Shown here one piece after another: positions 27,812 through 38,030 of a stretch of DNA of 64,000 nucleotides (the stretch's first letter is position 1; every line of letters begins with the position of its first letter). Location: assembly GCF_035989305.1 (NCBI RefSeq), contig NZ_CP108514.1:7668501-7732500 (forward strand), given 5' to 3'. Below the pieces are notes generated by a model, which was given only the letters and a program-made list of their open reading frames with translations, did not search any database and was not told where the DNA came from. The translations under genes were made by a program, and so were the position numbers. This DNA is from Streptomyces sp. NBC_01233 (GTDB lineage Bacteria; Actinomycetota; Actinomycetes; Streptomycetales; Streptomycetaceae).

Positions 27812-29002
27812 CTAGGAGGCCGGGGTCAGGAACATCCCGGTCTGGTCCCCGCCCGCGGTGTTCTTGCAGCTGAAGCCGGAGCTCGCGGGCTGGGCGACGA
27901 CCAGCGCGAGGCAGCGTCCGGCCGCCAGCTGGCCGAAGTAGTTCGGGTGCATGGACTCCTGGATCAGGCCCTGCGACTCGTTGTTGTCGATCCAGCGCGC
28001 CCACTCGCTCGTCTTCGCCGAGGCCGGCACGGTGGAGCTCACCTGCTTGCTCGCCTTGGCGCACACCTCGCGGCCCTGGAGCATGTCCCGCAGGTCCAGG
28101 AACTGCACGCCCTTGGCCGCCGCGACTGCCTTGATCCGGTCGGCTATCTGCGGCACGAGCGAGTCCCGCGCCCAGTCCGAGTCGCGGTTCCAGAAGGGGC
28201 AGCCGCCCGTGTTGAGCCGGCTCCAGTCGCTCTGGGTGTACCGGTTCTCCGCGCCCCGCGGGATCGGCGACGGGTAGGACTGCAGCACGATCCGGTACGA
28301 GGAGTCGGCGTACCCGGCCGCGCGCATCACGGCCCGCACCTCGTCCACGGACTTGCCGACGTTGCCCATGACCGCGTCGATCTTCTGGTCGACCCCGTAC
28401 TGCTGGTCGTCGTAGCAGTACGAGTTCCAGATGACGAAGTCGAGCGCGCAGTCCTTGATGATGTCGGCGAAGCCCAGGTCGTTCCCGCCGATGGACAGGG
28501 CGATGACCTTGACGTTGTGGCTGGCGGCCACCGCGGCGAGCTGATCCGCCTGCGGTGCCTCGCCCTTGAAGGCGACGCCGCCGTTGGAGGCGCGGAACAC
28601 GTTGTCGGAAGTCGCCCCGGAGCAGGCCAGGTTCACGGCGACGTCGGCGATCGCCCCGGCGCTGCGCACTTCGGCGGAGTCGGAGCGGTGACACCCGCCG
28701 GCGGTGGTCCCGTAGACCTTGCCGGGATCGTAGGTGCTGCCGCTGACCCAGCCCCGGTCGGTCCCGTTCCTGCTCCCGGTGTTGGTGAGGGTGTTGCCCT
28801 TCCAGCGCCCGGCCTCGCCGGAGATGTAGCTGTCGCCCATGGACACCACGGCGGTGGGGCCCGTCCCGGGACTTGCCGCGGAGGTCCCGGCGCCGCCGGT
28901 CACGAGCGCGCCGACGGCGAGCGGCAGAACCAATCCGGCCCCGGCCAGTCGTCGCACCCGACTGCGGTCCCGGTCCTTGCTGACGTTGCGGAATCCGATC
29001 AC
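27812..29002 (-). CDS. Secreted SGNH/GDSL hydrolase
   Basis: The protein has 396 aa from GTG 29002, which has AGGAG 7 nt upstream. The signal peptide shows basic RDRSRVRR, a hydrophobic core LAGAGLVLPLAVGALV and cleavage near TSAASPG. Catalytic blocks are VSMGDSYISGEAGRW (nucleophile Ser), SIGGNDLGF and ESMHPNYFGQ (His). Many cysteines suggest disulfides in the exported protein. The likely role is an extracellular esterase or lipase with unknown substrate. Confidence 0.87.
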   Translation of the reverse strand: MIGFRNVSKDRDRSRVRRLAGAGLVLPLAVGALVTGGAGTSAASPGTGPTAVVSMGDSYISGEAGRWKGNTLTNTGSRNGTDRGWVSGSTYDPGKVYGTTAGGCHRSDSAEVRSAGAIADVAVNLACSGATSDNVFRASNGGVAFKGEAPQADQLAAVAASHNVKVIALSIGGNDLGFADIIKDCALDFVIWNSYCYDDQQYGVDQKIDAVMGNVGKSVDEVRAVMRAAGYADSSYRIVLQSYPSPIPRGAENRYTQSDWSRLNTGGCPFWNRDSDWARDSLVPQIADRIKAVAAAKGVQFLDLRDMLQGREVCAKASKQVSSTVPASAKTSEWARWIDNNESQGLIQESMHPNYFGQLAAGRCLALVVAQPASSGFSCKNTAGGDQTGMFLTPAS

Positions 29003-29258
29003 TGCGGAACTCCTGCGTTTTCGGCCACGCCGAAGTCGGCAACGACTCCGTTGCGTGGCTGGGAAAGTGGGGGTACCGTCGGCCGGTGGCATCGGAAAGG
29101 TGACACGGGCCCGCTTGTTACCGCTAGGTACAGGCAAGTTGCGAACAAGTAACAACCGACCGGTCGTTCGGCGCCCCGGCGTAGGGAAGATCTGCTTCCG
29201 CAGGGCGGATGCCGGGTCCGGGGACGGGGACTCCAGGCGGTTCGTTGCGGAACGCAAA
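29003..29258 (-). other. Leader region of the SGNH hydrolase with TTGTTAC/GTAACAA inverted repeat
   Basis: The 337-bp gap between the SGNH gene and aceB has no gene. A 7-bp inverted repeat, TTGTTAC (29115-29121) and GTAACAA (29149-29155), with an extra AACAAGT direct repeat, lies in the expected promoter zone. The right end of the gap is the aceB terminator. Confidence 0.45.
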
Positions 29259-29300
29259 CGGCTCCGCCCCCGTGCCGTGAAGGCGACGGGGGCGGAGCCG
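29259..29300 (-). terminator. aceB terminator
   Basis: A 15-bp perfect stem pairs CGGCTCCGCCCCCGT (29259-29273) with ACGGGGGCGGAGCCG (29286-29300), 39 bp past the aceB stop. Confidence 0.85.
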
Positions 29301-29339
29301 GCGGGTTCGGCTGCTGTGCGTTTCAGCCGGATCCGGGGA

Positions 29340-30959
<1,620 letters not shown>

Positions 30960-31088
30960 ATCTGTCACTCCTTCAGCGGCGGTGCCTGGCGGCCGCGGGG
31001 GAATGCTCGCGCGAGACGGCACGCAGTGCCGTCGGGTGTGGAGAGTTCCGGAATACGGTCGCGGGCGCCGTCTGGGGGTTCAGGGCGC

Positions 31089-31142
31089 TTCTGACCAGTG
31101 GATAGTAATTTCCTCATGGTGGAAGTTCAATGGTTTGTTGAT
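31089..31142 (-). promoter_or_regulatory. aceB promoter with tandem AllR-type boxes and a weak TCAACA-type palindrome
   Basis: On the minus strand TTGAAC (31130-31125), 17 bp, TACTAT (31107-31102): a good promoter. Box TTCTG-N5-TGGAT (31089-31103) covers the -10 and start, and box TTCCT-N5-TGGAA (31110-31124) fills the spacer, 21 bp apart. TCAATG-GTT-TGTTGA (31127-31141) overlaps the -35 box, as at katA and uraD. Confidence 0.7.
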
Positions 31143-31211
31143 GTCGAGATTCTCTGAGTCGACAGATTCCACTCTCCGGTGGCCCTCAGTGCCAGGGCCG
31201 TCACGCCGTGC

Positions 31212-31823
31212 TCAGAGCAGACGCACCAGGTCGGGCGGCGTGTCGATGTCGAACGCCTCCGCGATGTCCGAGCACTCCACCAGCATGAGCTCTCCGGCAT
31301 GTCGTGCAAGGTGCACGCGCGCGCCCTTGTCGCCCGTCGCCGTCGCCGCGATGTCCGCCCAGCGGTCCGCCCCGAACAGCACCGGGTGGCCGCGCTCCCC
31401 GTCGTACGCCGCCGCCACCAGGCTCGCGGGGGAGCGGTAGGCCTCCCGGACCCGGGCCACGGCCGCCGGGCCGATGCCCGGCTGGTCCACCAGCGAGACC
31501 AGGGCCGCGCGGGCGTCCGTACCGGCCAGCGAGGTGAGGCCGACCCGCAGCGAGGAGCCCATCCCCTCCGCCCAGTCCGGGTTGTCCACGACCACGCAGC
31601 CGGCCAGATCGGCCTGCTCGCGGACCTCGGACGCCGAGGCGCCGAGCACCACGTGCACCGGACCGCAGCCCGCCTCGCGCAGGACCCGTACGGCGTTCTC
31701 GACCAGCGGGCGGCCGCGGTAGGGGAGCAGGGCCTTGGGCCGCCCGCCGAGTCGGCGGCCGCCGCCGGCCGCCAGGAGCAGGCCCGCGATCACTGGTGCA
31801 TCGGAGTGGGAGTTGGCTGGCAT
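31212..31823 (-). CDS. MocA/MobA-like nucleotidyltransferase
   Basis: The protein has 203 aa. The N-terminal signature LLLAAGGGRRLGGRPKALLPYRG is that of NTP-transfer domain 3 proteins. DQPGIGP and GERGHPVLFG are typical of MocA, the molybdopterin cytidylyltransferase that completes the cofactor of xanthine-dehydrogenase-type enzymes. That would fit a purine-catabolic neighbourhood, but xanthine dehydrogenase genes are not in the window. It overlaps the small gene upstream by 34 bp. Confidence 0.82.
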   Translation of the reverse strand: MPANSHSDAPVIAGLLLAAGGGRRLGGRPKALLPYRGRPLVENAVRVLREAGCGPVHVVLGASASEVREQADLAGCVVVDNPDWAEGMGSSLRVGLTSLAGTDARAALVSLVDQPGIGPAAVARVREAYRSPASLVAAAYDGERGHPVLFGADRWADIAATATGDKGARVHLARHAGELMLVECSDIAEAFDIDTPPDLVRLL

Positions 31824-31972
31824 GTCACCGATTCTCGCTCCTGCACGCCATCCCGTGAGCGCCGCGCCAGCGTGCGTCGTACGGAGTCCAGCACGGCCCC
31901 GACGCGCACCGGCCGGGAGATCCGGTTCTCGGCGGCAGCCAGCAGGGCGCGTTCGTCACGGTCGGTCAGCAT
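31790..31972 (-). CDS. Small 60-aa protein upstream of the MocA-like gene
   Basis: It starts at ATG 31972 with a strong AAGGAG site 8 nt away (MLTDRDERALLAAAENRISRP...) and runs 34 bp into the MocA-like gene, suggesting coupled translation. It is charged and has no membrane segment or cysteine pair apart from one Cys. I do not recognise the family. Confidence 0.55.
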   Translation of the reverse strand: MLTDRDERALLAAAENRISRPVRVGAVLDSVRRTLARRSRDGVQERESVTCQPTPTPMHQ

Positions 31973-31986
31973 GGGGGCTTCTCCTT

Positions 31987-32047
31987 GCCAATCGGGGGCC
32001 AATACGGCGAGTCTGGTCCTCGATTGGCCTGGCCGTCAGAGCCAATC
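31987..32047. promoter_or_regulatory. GCCAATC repeats between the small gene and mocR
   Basis: GCCAATC at 31987-31993 and 32041-32047, GCCAAT at 31998-32003 and the inverted GATTGGC at 32022-32028 lie in the 88-bp divergent region. MocR/GntR regulators often bind such direct and inverted repeats in their own promoter. Confidence 0.6.
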
Positions 32048-32060
32048 AGGGGAGGTTGGC

Positions 32061-33548
32061 ATGGCAAACGGGCGAGTGGTCCAGACAGCGGACAGAACGA
32101 TCGGCAGCCGACAGCTCGCCGCCCTGCTGCCCGCGGAGGTCCTGGCCCGCCCCGGCTACCGGGCGCTCGCCGACGCCGTCCGCACCCTGATCCTCGACGG
32201 CCGGATCGCCCTGCACGTCCGGCTGCCCGCCGAACGCGAGCTAGCCGAGGCCGTCGGCGCCAGCCGGGCCACCGTCACCGGCGCCTACGACCTGCTGCGC
32301 GAGAGCGGCTACGTCCGCAGCCGGCGCGGCTCCGGCACCTGGACCGAACTCCCCGACGGCCACCGCCCGGTCGGCGCACACGCCATCGTCGGGGGGATCG
32401 GCGGCCGCGCGGACGGCGAACCGGGCATCGACCTCGCCATCGCCGCCATGGGCGCCCCCGAGGGCAGCCTCGCCGAGGCCTTCGCCTGGGCCGCACCGCG
32501 CCTGCCCCAGCTCGCCCGCAGCCCCGGCTACCACCCCTTCGGCCTGCCCGACCTGCGCACGGCCGTCGCCGAGCGGTTCAGCGCGCGCGGGCTGCCCACG
32601 CGCCCCGAGCAGATCCTGCTCACGTCCGGCGCCCAGCAGGCCTTCAGCGTGGTCGTCAGCCTGCTCTGCCGGGCCGGGGACCGGGTCGTGACCGAGAACC
32701 CCACCTACGCCAACGCCCTCGACGCGCTGCGCCATGCACGGCTGCGCACCGGTTCCATCGCGGTCTCCGACGCGGGCTGGGACATGGAGATAGCCGAGTC
32801 CACACTGCGCCAGACCGTACCGAGGATGGCGTACGTGATCCCCGACTTCCACAACCCGACGGGCGCGCTGATGCCGCCGGAGCAGCGGCTGCGGCTGCTC
32901 GCGGCGACCCGTGCGACCGGGACCTGGCTGGTCGTCGACGAGACCATCGCGGACATCGCGCTGGACGTGCCAGCGCCCGCGCCACTGGCCTCCCTCGCGC
33001 CGCGCGGCGGCGCCGAGCACGTGATCACCATCGGCTCGCTCAGCAAGACGCACTGGGGCGGCCTGCGCGTGGGCTGGATCCGGGCCACCGCGAAGATGAT
33101 CGCCGAGCTGACGGCCGTACGGGTCTCGGCCGACATGACCGGCTCGGTCCTCGACCAGCTGGTCGCGCTCCCGCTGATGGACGACATGGACCGGACCCTG
33201 CCCGCACGGCTCGCGCAGCTGCGGATCCAGCGCGAGGCCCTGGTGCAGTCGCTCCAGCGGCACACGCCGGAATGGTCCTGGCGCATCCCGCCGGGCGGGC
33301 TCTCGCTCTGGGTCGACCTGGGCGAGGCGGTCAGCTCCGCCCTGGCCGAGCGGGCCGCGGCCGCCGGCGTCCACATCGGCCGGGGCGCCCGCTTCGGCGT
33401 GGACCCGGGAACCTTCGAACACCGCCTCCGGATCCCGTACACGCTCTCCGCCGACCGCCTGGAGGAGGGCGTCCGCCGCCTCGCGAGCGCCTTCCACGAC
33501 GGGGTCCCGCTGCCGTCGGCGGTGGACCGCCCGCACTGGGTGGCGTAG
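32061..33548 (+). CDS. MocR-type regulator (GntR HTH plus aminotransferase fold)
   Basis: The protein has 495 aa. Residues about 25-95 are a GntR-type winged helix (LPAERELAEAVGASRATVTGAYDLLRESGYVRSRRGSGTW in part). The rest is a fold-type I aminotransferase domain, with NPTYANALDAL, IPDFHNPTGALMPPEQR, DETIAD and the PLP lysine in GSLSKTHWGGLRVGW. MocR proteins sense PLP or an amino compound and control transport or metabolic genes. The ATG follows GGGGAGG. It is divergent from the 60-aa gene and the MocA-like gene. Confidence 0.9.
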   Translation: MANGRVVQTADRTIGSRQLAALLPAEVLARPGYRALADAVRTLILDGRIALHVRLPAERELAEAVGASRATVTGAYDLLRESGYVRSRRGSGTWTELPDGHRPVGAHAIVGGIGGRADGEPGIDLAIAAMGAPEGSLAEAFAWAAPRLPQLARSPGYHPFGLPDLRTAVAERFSARGLPTRPEQILLTSGAQQAFSVVVSLLCRAGDRVVTENPTYANALDALRHARLRTGSIAVSDAGWDMEIAESTLRQTVPRMAYVIPDFHNPTGALMPPEQRLRLLAATRATGTWLVVDETIADIALDVPAPAPLASLAPRGGAEHVITIGSLSKTHWGGLRVGWIRATAKMIAELTAVRVSADMTGSVLDQLVALPLMDDMDRTLPARLAQLRIQREALVQSLQRHTPEWSWRIPPGGLSLWVDLGEAVSSALAERAAAAGVHIGRGARFGVDPGTFEHRLRIPYTLSADRLEEGVRRLASAFHDGVPLPSAVDRPHWVA

Positions 33549-33563
33549 GCCTTCCGGCCCCGG

Positions 33564-34034
33564 TCAGGCCCTGCGGAAGTACGCGTTCGCCGCCGGGCGG
33601 AACATCAGGGCCACCGCCGTCAGCACGGCCGCCAGGTGGACGGTCCGGCTGGCGCCGAAGACCCACTCCAGGGCGTCCGCGCGCGTCAGCGCGTCGGCGG
33701 GCGACCCGCCGTCGAGGAGGTATCCGAGCGGCTCGACGACCAGCGAGGCAATACCGAGGACGCCGAGGCCGATGGCGAGGGTGATCCGGGCCCAGCCGGC
33801 CCCGCGGCGCATGCGTACGGCGACCAGCACGGCAGCGGTGAACACGGCCAGCCGTACCGCCAGGCCCGCGCCGAACCCCTCGGCCGGATCGCGGCCGACC
33901 ATCAGGGCGGTCTCGAAGGCGCCGGCGGCCACGGCAGTGACCCACAGCGCGAAGGCGGCCCGGACGGGGGCGGGCGGCGGGCCGGGGGTGCGGTGCGGTA
34001 CGGAACGGTGTGCGGCGGCGGACGTGGCAGGCAT
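33564..34034 (-). CDS. Small integral membrane protein, four predicted helices
   Basis: The protein has 156 aa from ATG 34034; a longer upstream frame is less likely. Hydrophobic segments are at about 26-45, 55-72, 80-100 and 128-145. No motif gives a function. It ends 15 bp from the convergent mocR stop. Same strand as, and downstream of, the two-component genes, 106 bp away. Confidence 0.65.
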   Translation of the reverse strand: MPATSAAAHRSVPHRTPGPPPAPVRAAFALWVTAVAAGAFETALMVGRDPAEGFGAGLAVRLAVFTAAVLVAVRMRRGAGWARITLAIGLGVLGIASLVVEPLGYLLDGGSPADALTRADALEWVFGASRTVHLAAVLTAVALMFRPAANAYFRRA

Positions 34035-34140
34035 CGGAGGCTCGCTCTCGGGTAAGGGGTCTCGACACCCCGATGCTCCCGCCGGACCCGGGTCCCGCAC
34101 GCGCCGGTGGCCCGGTGTGTCCGCCCGGGGGCTGGCCCCC

Positions 34141-34776
34141 CTACGGCGTGCGGATCAGCCGTCGGGTGGCGGCCGCCGCGACCGCCGAGGTGCGGGAGTC
34201 GACGCCGAGCTTGGCGTAGATGTGCACCAGGTGGGACTTGACCGTGGCCTGGCTCAGGAAGAGCTTCTTCGAGATCTGCTGGTTGGACAGGCCGTCCGCG
34301 ACCAGCTGCAGCACCTCCAGCTCCCGCTTCGTCAGCGCCTCCGCCGGGGTCCGCATCCGGTCCATCAGCCGCAGCGCCACCGCCGGGGCCAGTGCCGACT
34401 GGCCCGCCGCGGCCGTACGCACCGCCGCCGCCAGTTCCTCCGGCGGGGCGTCCTTGAGCAGATAGCCGGAGGCGCCCGCCTCCACCGCCGCCAGGATGTC
34501 CGCGTCCGTGTCGTACGTCGTCAGGACCAGCACCCGGGGGGAGCCCGGGCGGGCGGTGATCAGGGCCGTCGCCTCGGAGCCGTGCATGCCGGGGCCGGGC
34601 CCGAACTGGAGGTCCATCAGGACCACGTCCACCGGCTCGGACGCAGCCAGCTCCACCGCCCGCTCGGCGGTCGCGGCCTCGGCCACCACCGCGAAGTCCG
34701 CCTCGGTGTCCAGGACCGCGCGCAGCCCCGCCCGGAGCACCGGATGGTCGTCGGCGAGCAGCAGCCGGATCGTCAT
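34141..34776 (-). CDS. NarL/LuxR-type response regulator
   Basis: The protein has 211 aa. The receiver domain has Asp9/Asp10, phosphoacceptor Asp55 (VVLMDLQ) and Lys108. The LuxR HTH lies at about 145-205 (LTKRELEVLQLVADGLSNQQISKKLFLSQATVKSHL in part). It lies 2 bp after the histidine kinase stop, so the two are co-translated. The pair is divergent from an FtsX-type ABC exporter, a frequent target of such systems in Streptomyces. Confidence 0.93.
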   Translation of the reverse strand: MTIRLLLADDHPVLRAGLRAVLDTEADFAVVAEAATAERAVELAASEPVDVVLMDLQFGPGPGMHGSEATALITARPGSPRVLVLTTYDTDADILAAVEAGASGYLLKDAPPEELAAAVRTAAAGQSALAPAVALRLMDRMRTPAEALTKRELEVLQLVADGLSNQQISKKLFLSQATVKSHLVHIYAKLGVDSRTSAVAAAATRRLIRTP

Positions 34777-34778
34777 CG

Positions 34779-35981
34779 TCAGGCCTCCAGGGGCAGCGGC
34801 AGGGTGACGGCCACGGCGGTGCCCTGGCCCGGGTCGGACTCCACGGTGAACAGCCCGCCCAGCGTCTCGGCGCGCGAGCGCATCGCGGGCAGCCCGAAGC
34901 CGCCGTCGCCGGAACCCGACGCTGCCGAGGAGGGGTCGAAGCCGCGTCCGTCGTCGACGATGTCCAGCGTGACCGAGGCGTCCATGAAGGTCAGGGTGAT
35001 CTCGGCGCGCCCGGCCCGCGCGTGCCGCACCACATTGGCCAGCGCCGACTGCGCGATCCGCAGCAGGGCCACCTCGTACGGGGTGGGCAGCACCCGCGGG
35101 CTGCCGCTCAGCGAGAACCGCACCCTCGGCCCCGGCACCCCCGCGCACAGCCGCTCCAGCGCGGCGGCGAGCGACCCGTGCTCCAGGTCCGGCGGGGTGA
35201 GGGCCCGTACGAAGCGGCGCGCCTCGGCGAGGTTCTCCTGGGCGGCCTCCCGGGCCCGGGCGATGTGTTCCAGCGCCGGAGCCTCCTGCGGCAGCGCCCG
35301 CTCGGCGGCCCTCAGCAGCAGCTGGATGGAGGACAGGCCCTGGGCGAGGGTGTCGTGGATCTCCCGGGCGAGCCGCTCCCGCTCGGCCAGGATCCCGGCG
35401 CCCCGCTCGGCCGCGGCCAGCTCGGCCCGGGTGGTGATGAGCTCCTCGATCAGCTCGCGGCGGCGCTCGCTCTCGCGGTACAGCGCCTGGTAGCCCAGCA
35501 CGGTCGCCACCGCCACGGCGCCGCCCAGCAGCGGCCCCAGGAAGGCCCCGGGGGTCACCGTGCTGCTGTGCGCGAGGAACCCGCCGATGGCCGCGCAGGC
35601 GGTCACCGCGACGGCCGCGACGCCCCAGCGCAGCCGCAGCAGGTGCAGCTCCAGGAAGTACAGCGGGAAGGCGATCCAGAGCCCGTCGGGGGAGAGCGCC
35701 AGCAGCGCCGCCCAGGCCGCGCCGAGCCCGGCCAGCCACACCGCCCCGGCGCGCGGCGAGCTGTGCACGGCGGGGGCTCGTACGCCGGCCGCGTAGACGG
35801 CGGCCAGTACCGCGCAGGCGGCGATCACCCAGGCGGCCCGGGGCGCGGAGTCGGCCACGGCCCGGCCGGCGGCGAGTGCGAGCAGCCCGAAGAGCAGCGC
35901 GTGCAGGCACAGCCGCAGCACTTTCGACACCGGGGTGAGGGCGCGGGCAACGGGGGGAAGGGGGGCAGCGGGAGCAGTCAT
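34779..35981 (-). CDS. Sensor histidine kinase, HisKA_3 family
   Basis: The protein has 400 aa. The N-terminal 165 residues hold about five or six membrane helices with no large outside loop, suggesting intramembrane sensing. A short coiled coil leads to the HisKA_3 helix with phosphorylated His209 (REIHDTLAQGLSSIQLL). The ATPase domain has the N-box-like SALANVVRHA, DDGRGFDP and GGFGLPAMRSR. It forms an operon with the LuxR-type regulator. Confidence 0.92.
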   Translation of the reverse strand: MTAPAAPLPPVARALTPVSKVLRLCLHALLFGLLALAAGRAVADSAPRAAWVIAACAVLAAVYAAGVRAPAVHSSPRAGAVWLAGLGAAWAALLALSPDGLWIAFPLYFLELHLLRLRWGVAAVAVTACAAIGGFLAHSSTVTPGAFLGPLLGGAVAVATVLGYQALYRESERRRELIEELITTRAELAAAERGAGILAERERLAREIHDTLAQGLSSIQLLLRAAERALPQEAPALEHIARAREAAQENLAEARRFVRALTPPDLEHGSLAAALERLCAGVPGPRVRFSLSGSPRVLPTPYEVALLRIAQSALANVVRHARAGRAEITLTFMDASVTLDIVDDGRGFDPSSAASGSGDGGFGLPAMRSRAETLGGLFTVESDPGQGTAVAVTLPLPLEA

Positions 35982-36115
35982 GGCCGGACCAGCGTAAGTC
36001 GGGCCCGGCCCGCCCCGGTCAACCGAAAGTTTGATGTCCCGGTGCGCCTTTCGATACGAGGATCACTACTGTGGCGCGATGCCTTGTGTCCACGCGGAAG
36101 ACCAAGGTGGGGAAC

Positions 36116-37201
36116 ATGTTCGTCGCATGGAGAGATCTACGGTTCGCCAAGGGACGCTTCGCCCTCATGGGCTCGGTCGTCCTGCTGATCACGCTGCTGG
36201 TCGGCCTGCTGTCCGGGCTCACGTCCGGCCTGGCCCGGGAGAACATCTCGGCCCTCACCGGCCTGCCCGCCTCACACCTGGCCTTCGCCGCGCCCACCGG
36301 GGACCAGAAGGTGTCCTTCACCAACTCCCAAATCCCCGAATCCGCCTGGCTGGCCTGGCGCAAACAGCCCGGGGTGACGTCGGCGGAGCCGCTCGGCATC
36401 CGTACCACCAACGCCGTCTCGGGTGAGCGCACCGCCGCCGTCTCGGTCTTCGGCGTGGACCCCGCCGGCCGGCTAGGGCCGCAGCGGACCGGCCTCGCCC
36501 AGGGCCGGGTGGTCCTCGCCGAGAAGGCCGCCAAGGAGCTCGGCGGCCTCACCGCCGGCGCCAAGCTCAAGATCGGCCCGCTCGAACTGACCGTGGCCGC
36601 CGTCTCCGGAACCGCCGCCTACAGCCACACCCCGGTCGTCTGGATGGACCTCAACGACTGGCAGCGCATCGGCAACCCCGGTACCTCCATCGACACCCTC
36701 GCCACCGTCGTCGCCGTCTCCGGCAGCGGCATCGACTTCGCCGCCGCGGACGAGGCGGCCGCCACCAGGGCCCAGACCGTCGACGAGGCCCTGGGCGCCA
36801 TAGGCTCGTACCAGGCCGAGAACGGTTCGCTCCAGCTGATGCGCGGCTTCCTCTTCGTCATCTCCGCCCTGGTGATAGGGGCCTTCTTCACGGTGTGGAC
36901 GATCCAGCGCAGCGGCGACATCGCCGTCCTGAAGGCACTGGGTGCCTCCACCCCGTACCTGCTGAAGGACGCCCTCGGCCAGGCCGTGGTGATGCTCGCC
37001 ATCGGCACCGGGCTGGGCACGGCGCTGGCCGCCGGCTTCGGCGCGCTGATCAGCGGCGGGAACGTCCCCTTCGTGCTCGACGCCGCCACGGTCCTCGTCC
37101 CCGCCGCGATCATGATCGTGCTCGGCGCGCTGGGCGCGGCCCTGTCCATCCGGCGGATCACCGCCGTCGACCCGCTGACCGCCCTCGGGAGCGCCCGATG
37201 A
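36116..37201 (+). CDS. FtsX/MacB-type ABC transporter permease
   Basis: The protein has 361 aa from ATG 36116; GTG 36071 is in frame but weaker. Layout is one N-terminal helix (MGSVVLLITLLVGLLSGL in part), a large extracytoplasmic domain (about 50-240), then three C-terminal helices, as in DevC/MacB-like permeases. The ATGA overlap couples it to the ATPase. Such pairs export lipids or peptides or act in envelope stress. Divergent from the two-component system at 34141-35981. Confidence 0.9.
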   Translation: MFVAWRDLRFAKGRFALMGSVVLLITLLVGLLSGLTSGLARENISALTGLPASHLAFAAPTGDQKVSFTNSQIPESAWLAWRKQPGVTSAEPLGIRTTNAVSGERTAAVSVFGVDPAGRLGPQRTGLAQGRVVLAEKAAKELGGLTAGAKLKIGPLELTVAAVSGTAAYSHTPVVWMDLNDWQRIGNPGTSIDTLATVVAVSGSGIDFAAADEAAATRAQTVDEALGAIGSYQAENGSLQLMRGFLFVISALVIGAFFTVWTIQRSGDIAVLKALGASTPYLLKDALGQAVVMLAIGTGLGTALAAGFGALISGGNVPFVLDAATVLVPAAIMIVLGALGAALSIRRITAVDPLTALGSAR

Positions 37202-37917
37202 CCCTGCTCGTCCACGACGTCACGCTCACCTACCCCGACGGCGAGAGCCGGCTGACCGCCCTCGACGCGGTCGGTCTGGAGGTGCCCGCCGGCATGCTGA
37301 CGGCCGTGATCGGACCCTCCGGATCCGGCAAGTCCAGCCTGCTCGCGGTCGCCGCCACCCTGGTCACCCCGGACTCCGGCCGGGTCGTCGTCGCGGGCCG
37401 GGACACGGCGGGGCTCAGCGCCGCCGAGAAGGCGGCCCTGCGCCGGGAGAAGATCGGCATCGTCTTCCAGCAGCCGAACCTGCTGGCCTCGCTGACCGCC
37501 GCCGAACAGCTCCAGGTCATGGCGCACCTCTCCGGCCGGCCCTCCAAGGCCCTGCGCCGCCGCGCGCTGGAGCTGCTGGACGCGGTGGGCCTGGCGGACA
37601 AGGCCGGCAAGCGGCCGCACCAGCTCTCCGGCGGCCAGCGCCAGCGGATCAACATCGCCCGTGCCCTGATGAACGAGCCCGCCGTGCTGCTGGTCGACGA
37701 GCCGACCAGCGCCCTGGACCACGAGCGCGGCGCCGCCGTGCTGGACCTGCTGGTCACCCTGACCCGAGAGCGGTCCACCGCCACGGTCGTGGTCACCCAC
37801 GACCACGCCCACCTGGAGCGGATGGACCGTACGGCCATGATGGCCGACGGCCGCCTGACGCAGAGCCCGGAGCCGGGCACCGGTCCCGGCGTCCTGAGCG
37901 GCGTACGGGCCTCCTGA
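37198..37917 (+). CDS. ABC transporter ATP-binding protein (LolD/MacB type)
   Basis: The protein has 239 aa. Walker A GPSGSGKSS (about residue 39), Q-loop FQQPNLL, signature LSGGQRQRINIARAL and Walker B VLLVDEPTSALD are intact. Coupled to the permease upstream by ATGA. A 20-bp terminator follows. Confidence 0.95.
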   Translation: MTLLVHDVTLTYPDGESRLTALDAVGLEVPAGMLTAVIGPSGSGKSSLLAVAATLVTPDSGRVVVAGRDTAGLSAAEKAALRREKIGIVFQQPNLLASLTAAEQLQVMAHLSGRPSKALRRRALELLDAVGLADKAGKRPHQLSGGQRQRINIARALMNEPAVLLVDEPTSALDHERGAAVLDLLVTLTRERSTATVVVTHDHAHLERMDRTAMMADGRLTQSPEPGTGPGVLSGVRAS

Positions 37918-37954
37918 GCGGGCGCCCCGAGAGGCCTGCGAGGGCCCGTACGAA

Positions 37955-37997
37955 AAGGCCCCGGTCGTCCCTCGCTCCGAGGGACGACCGGGGCCTT
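37955..37997. terminator. 20-bp perfect-stem bidirectional terminator
   Basis: Positions 37955-37974 pair with 37978-37997 around a 3-nt loop. The arms end in AA and TT, so it can serve both the ABC operon and the convergent allR gene. Confidence 0.9.
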
Positions 37998-38030
37998 CGT
38001 GCGACCGTGTGCTGCGCCGCCGGACAAGTC

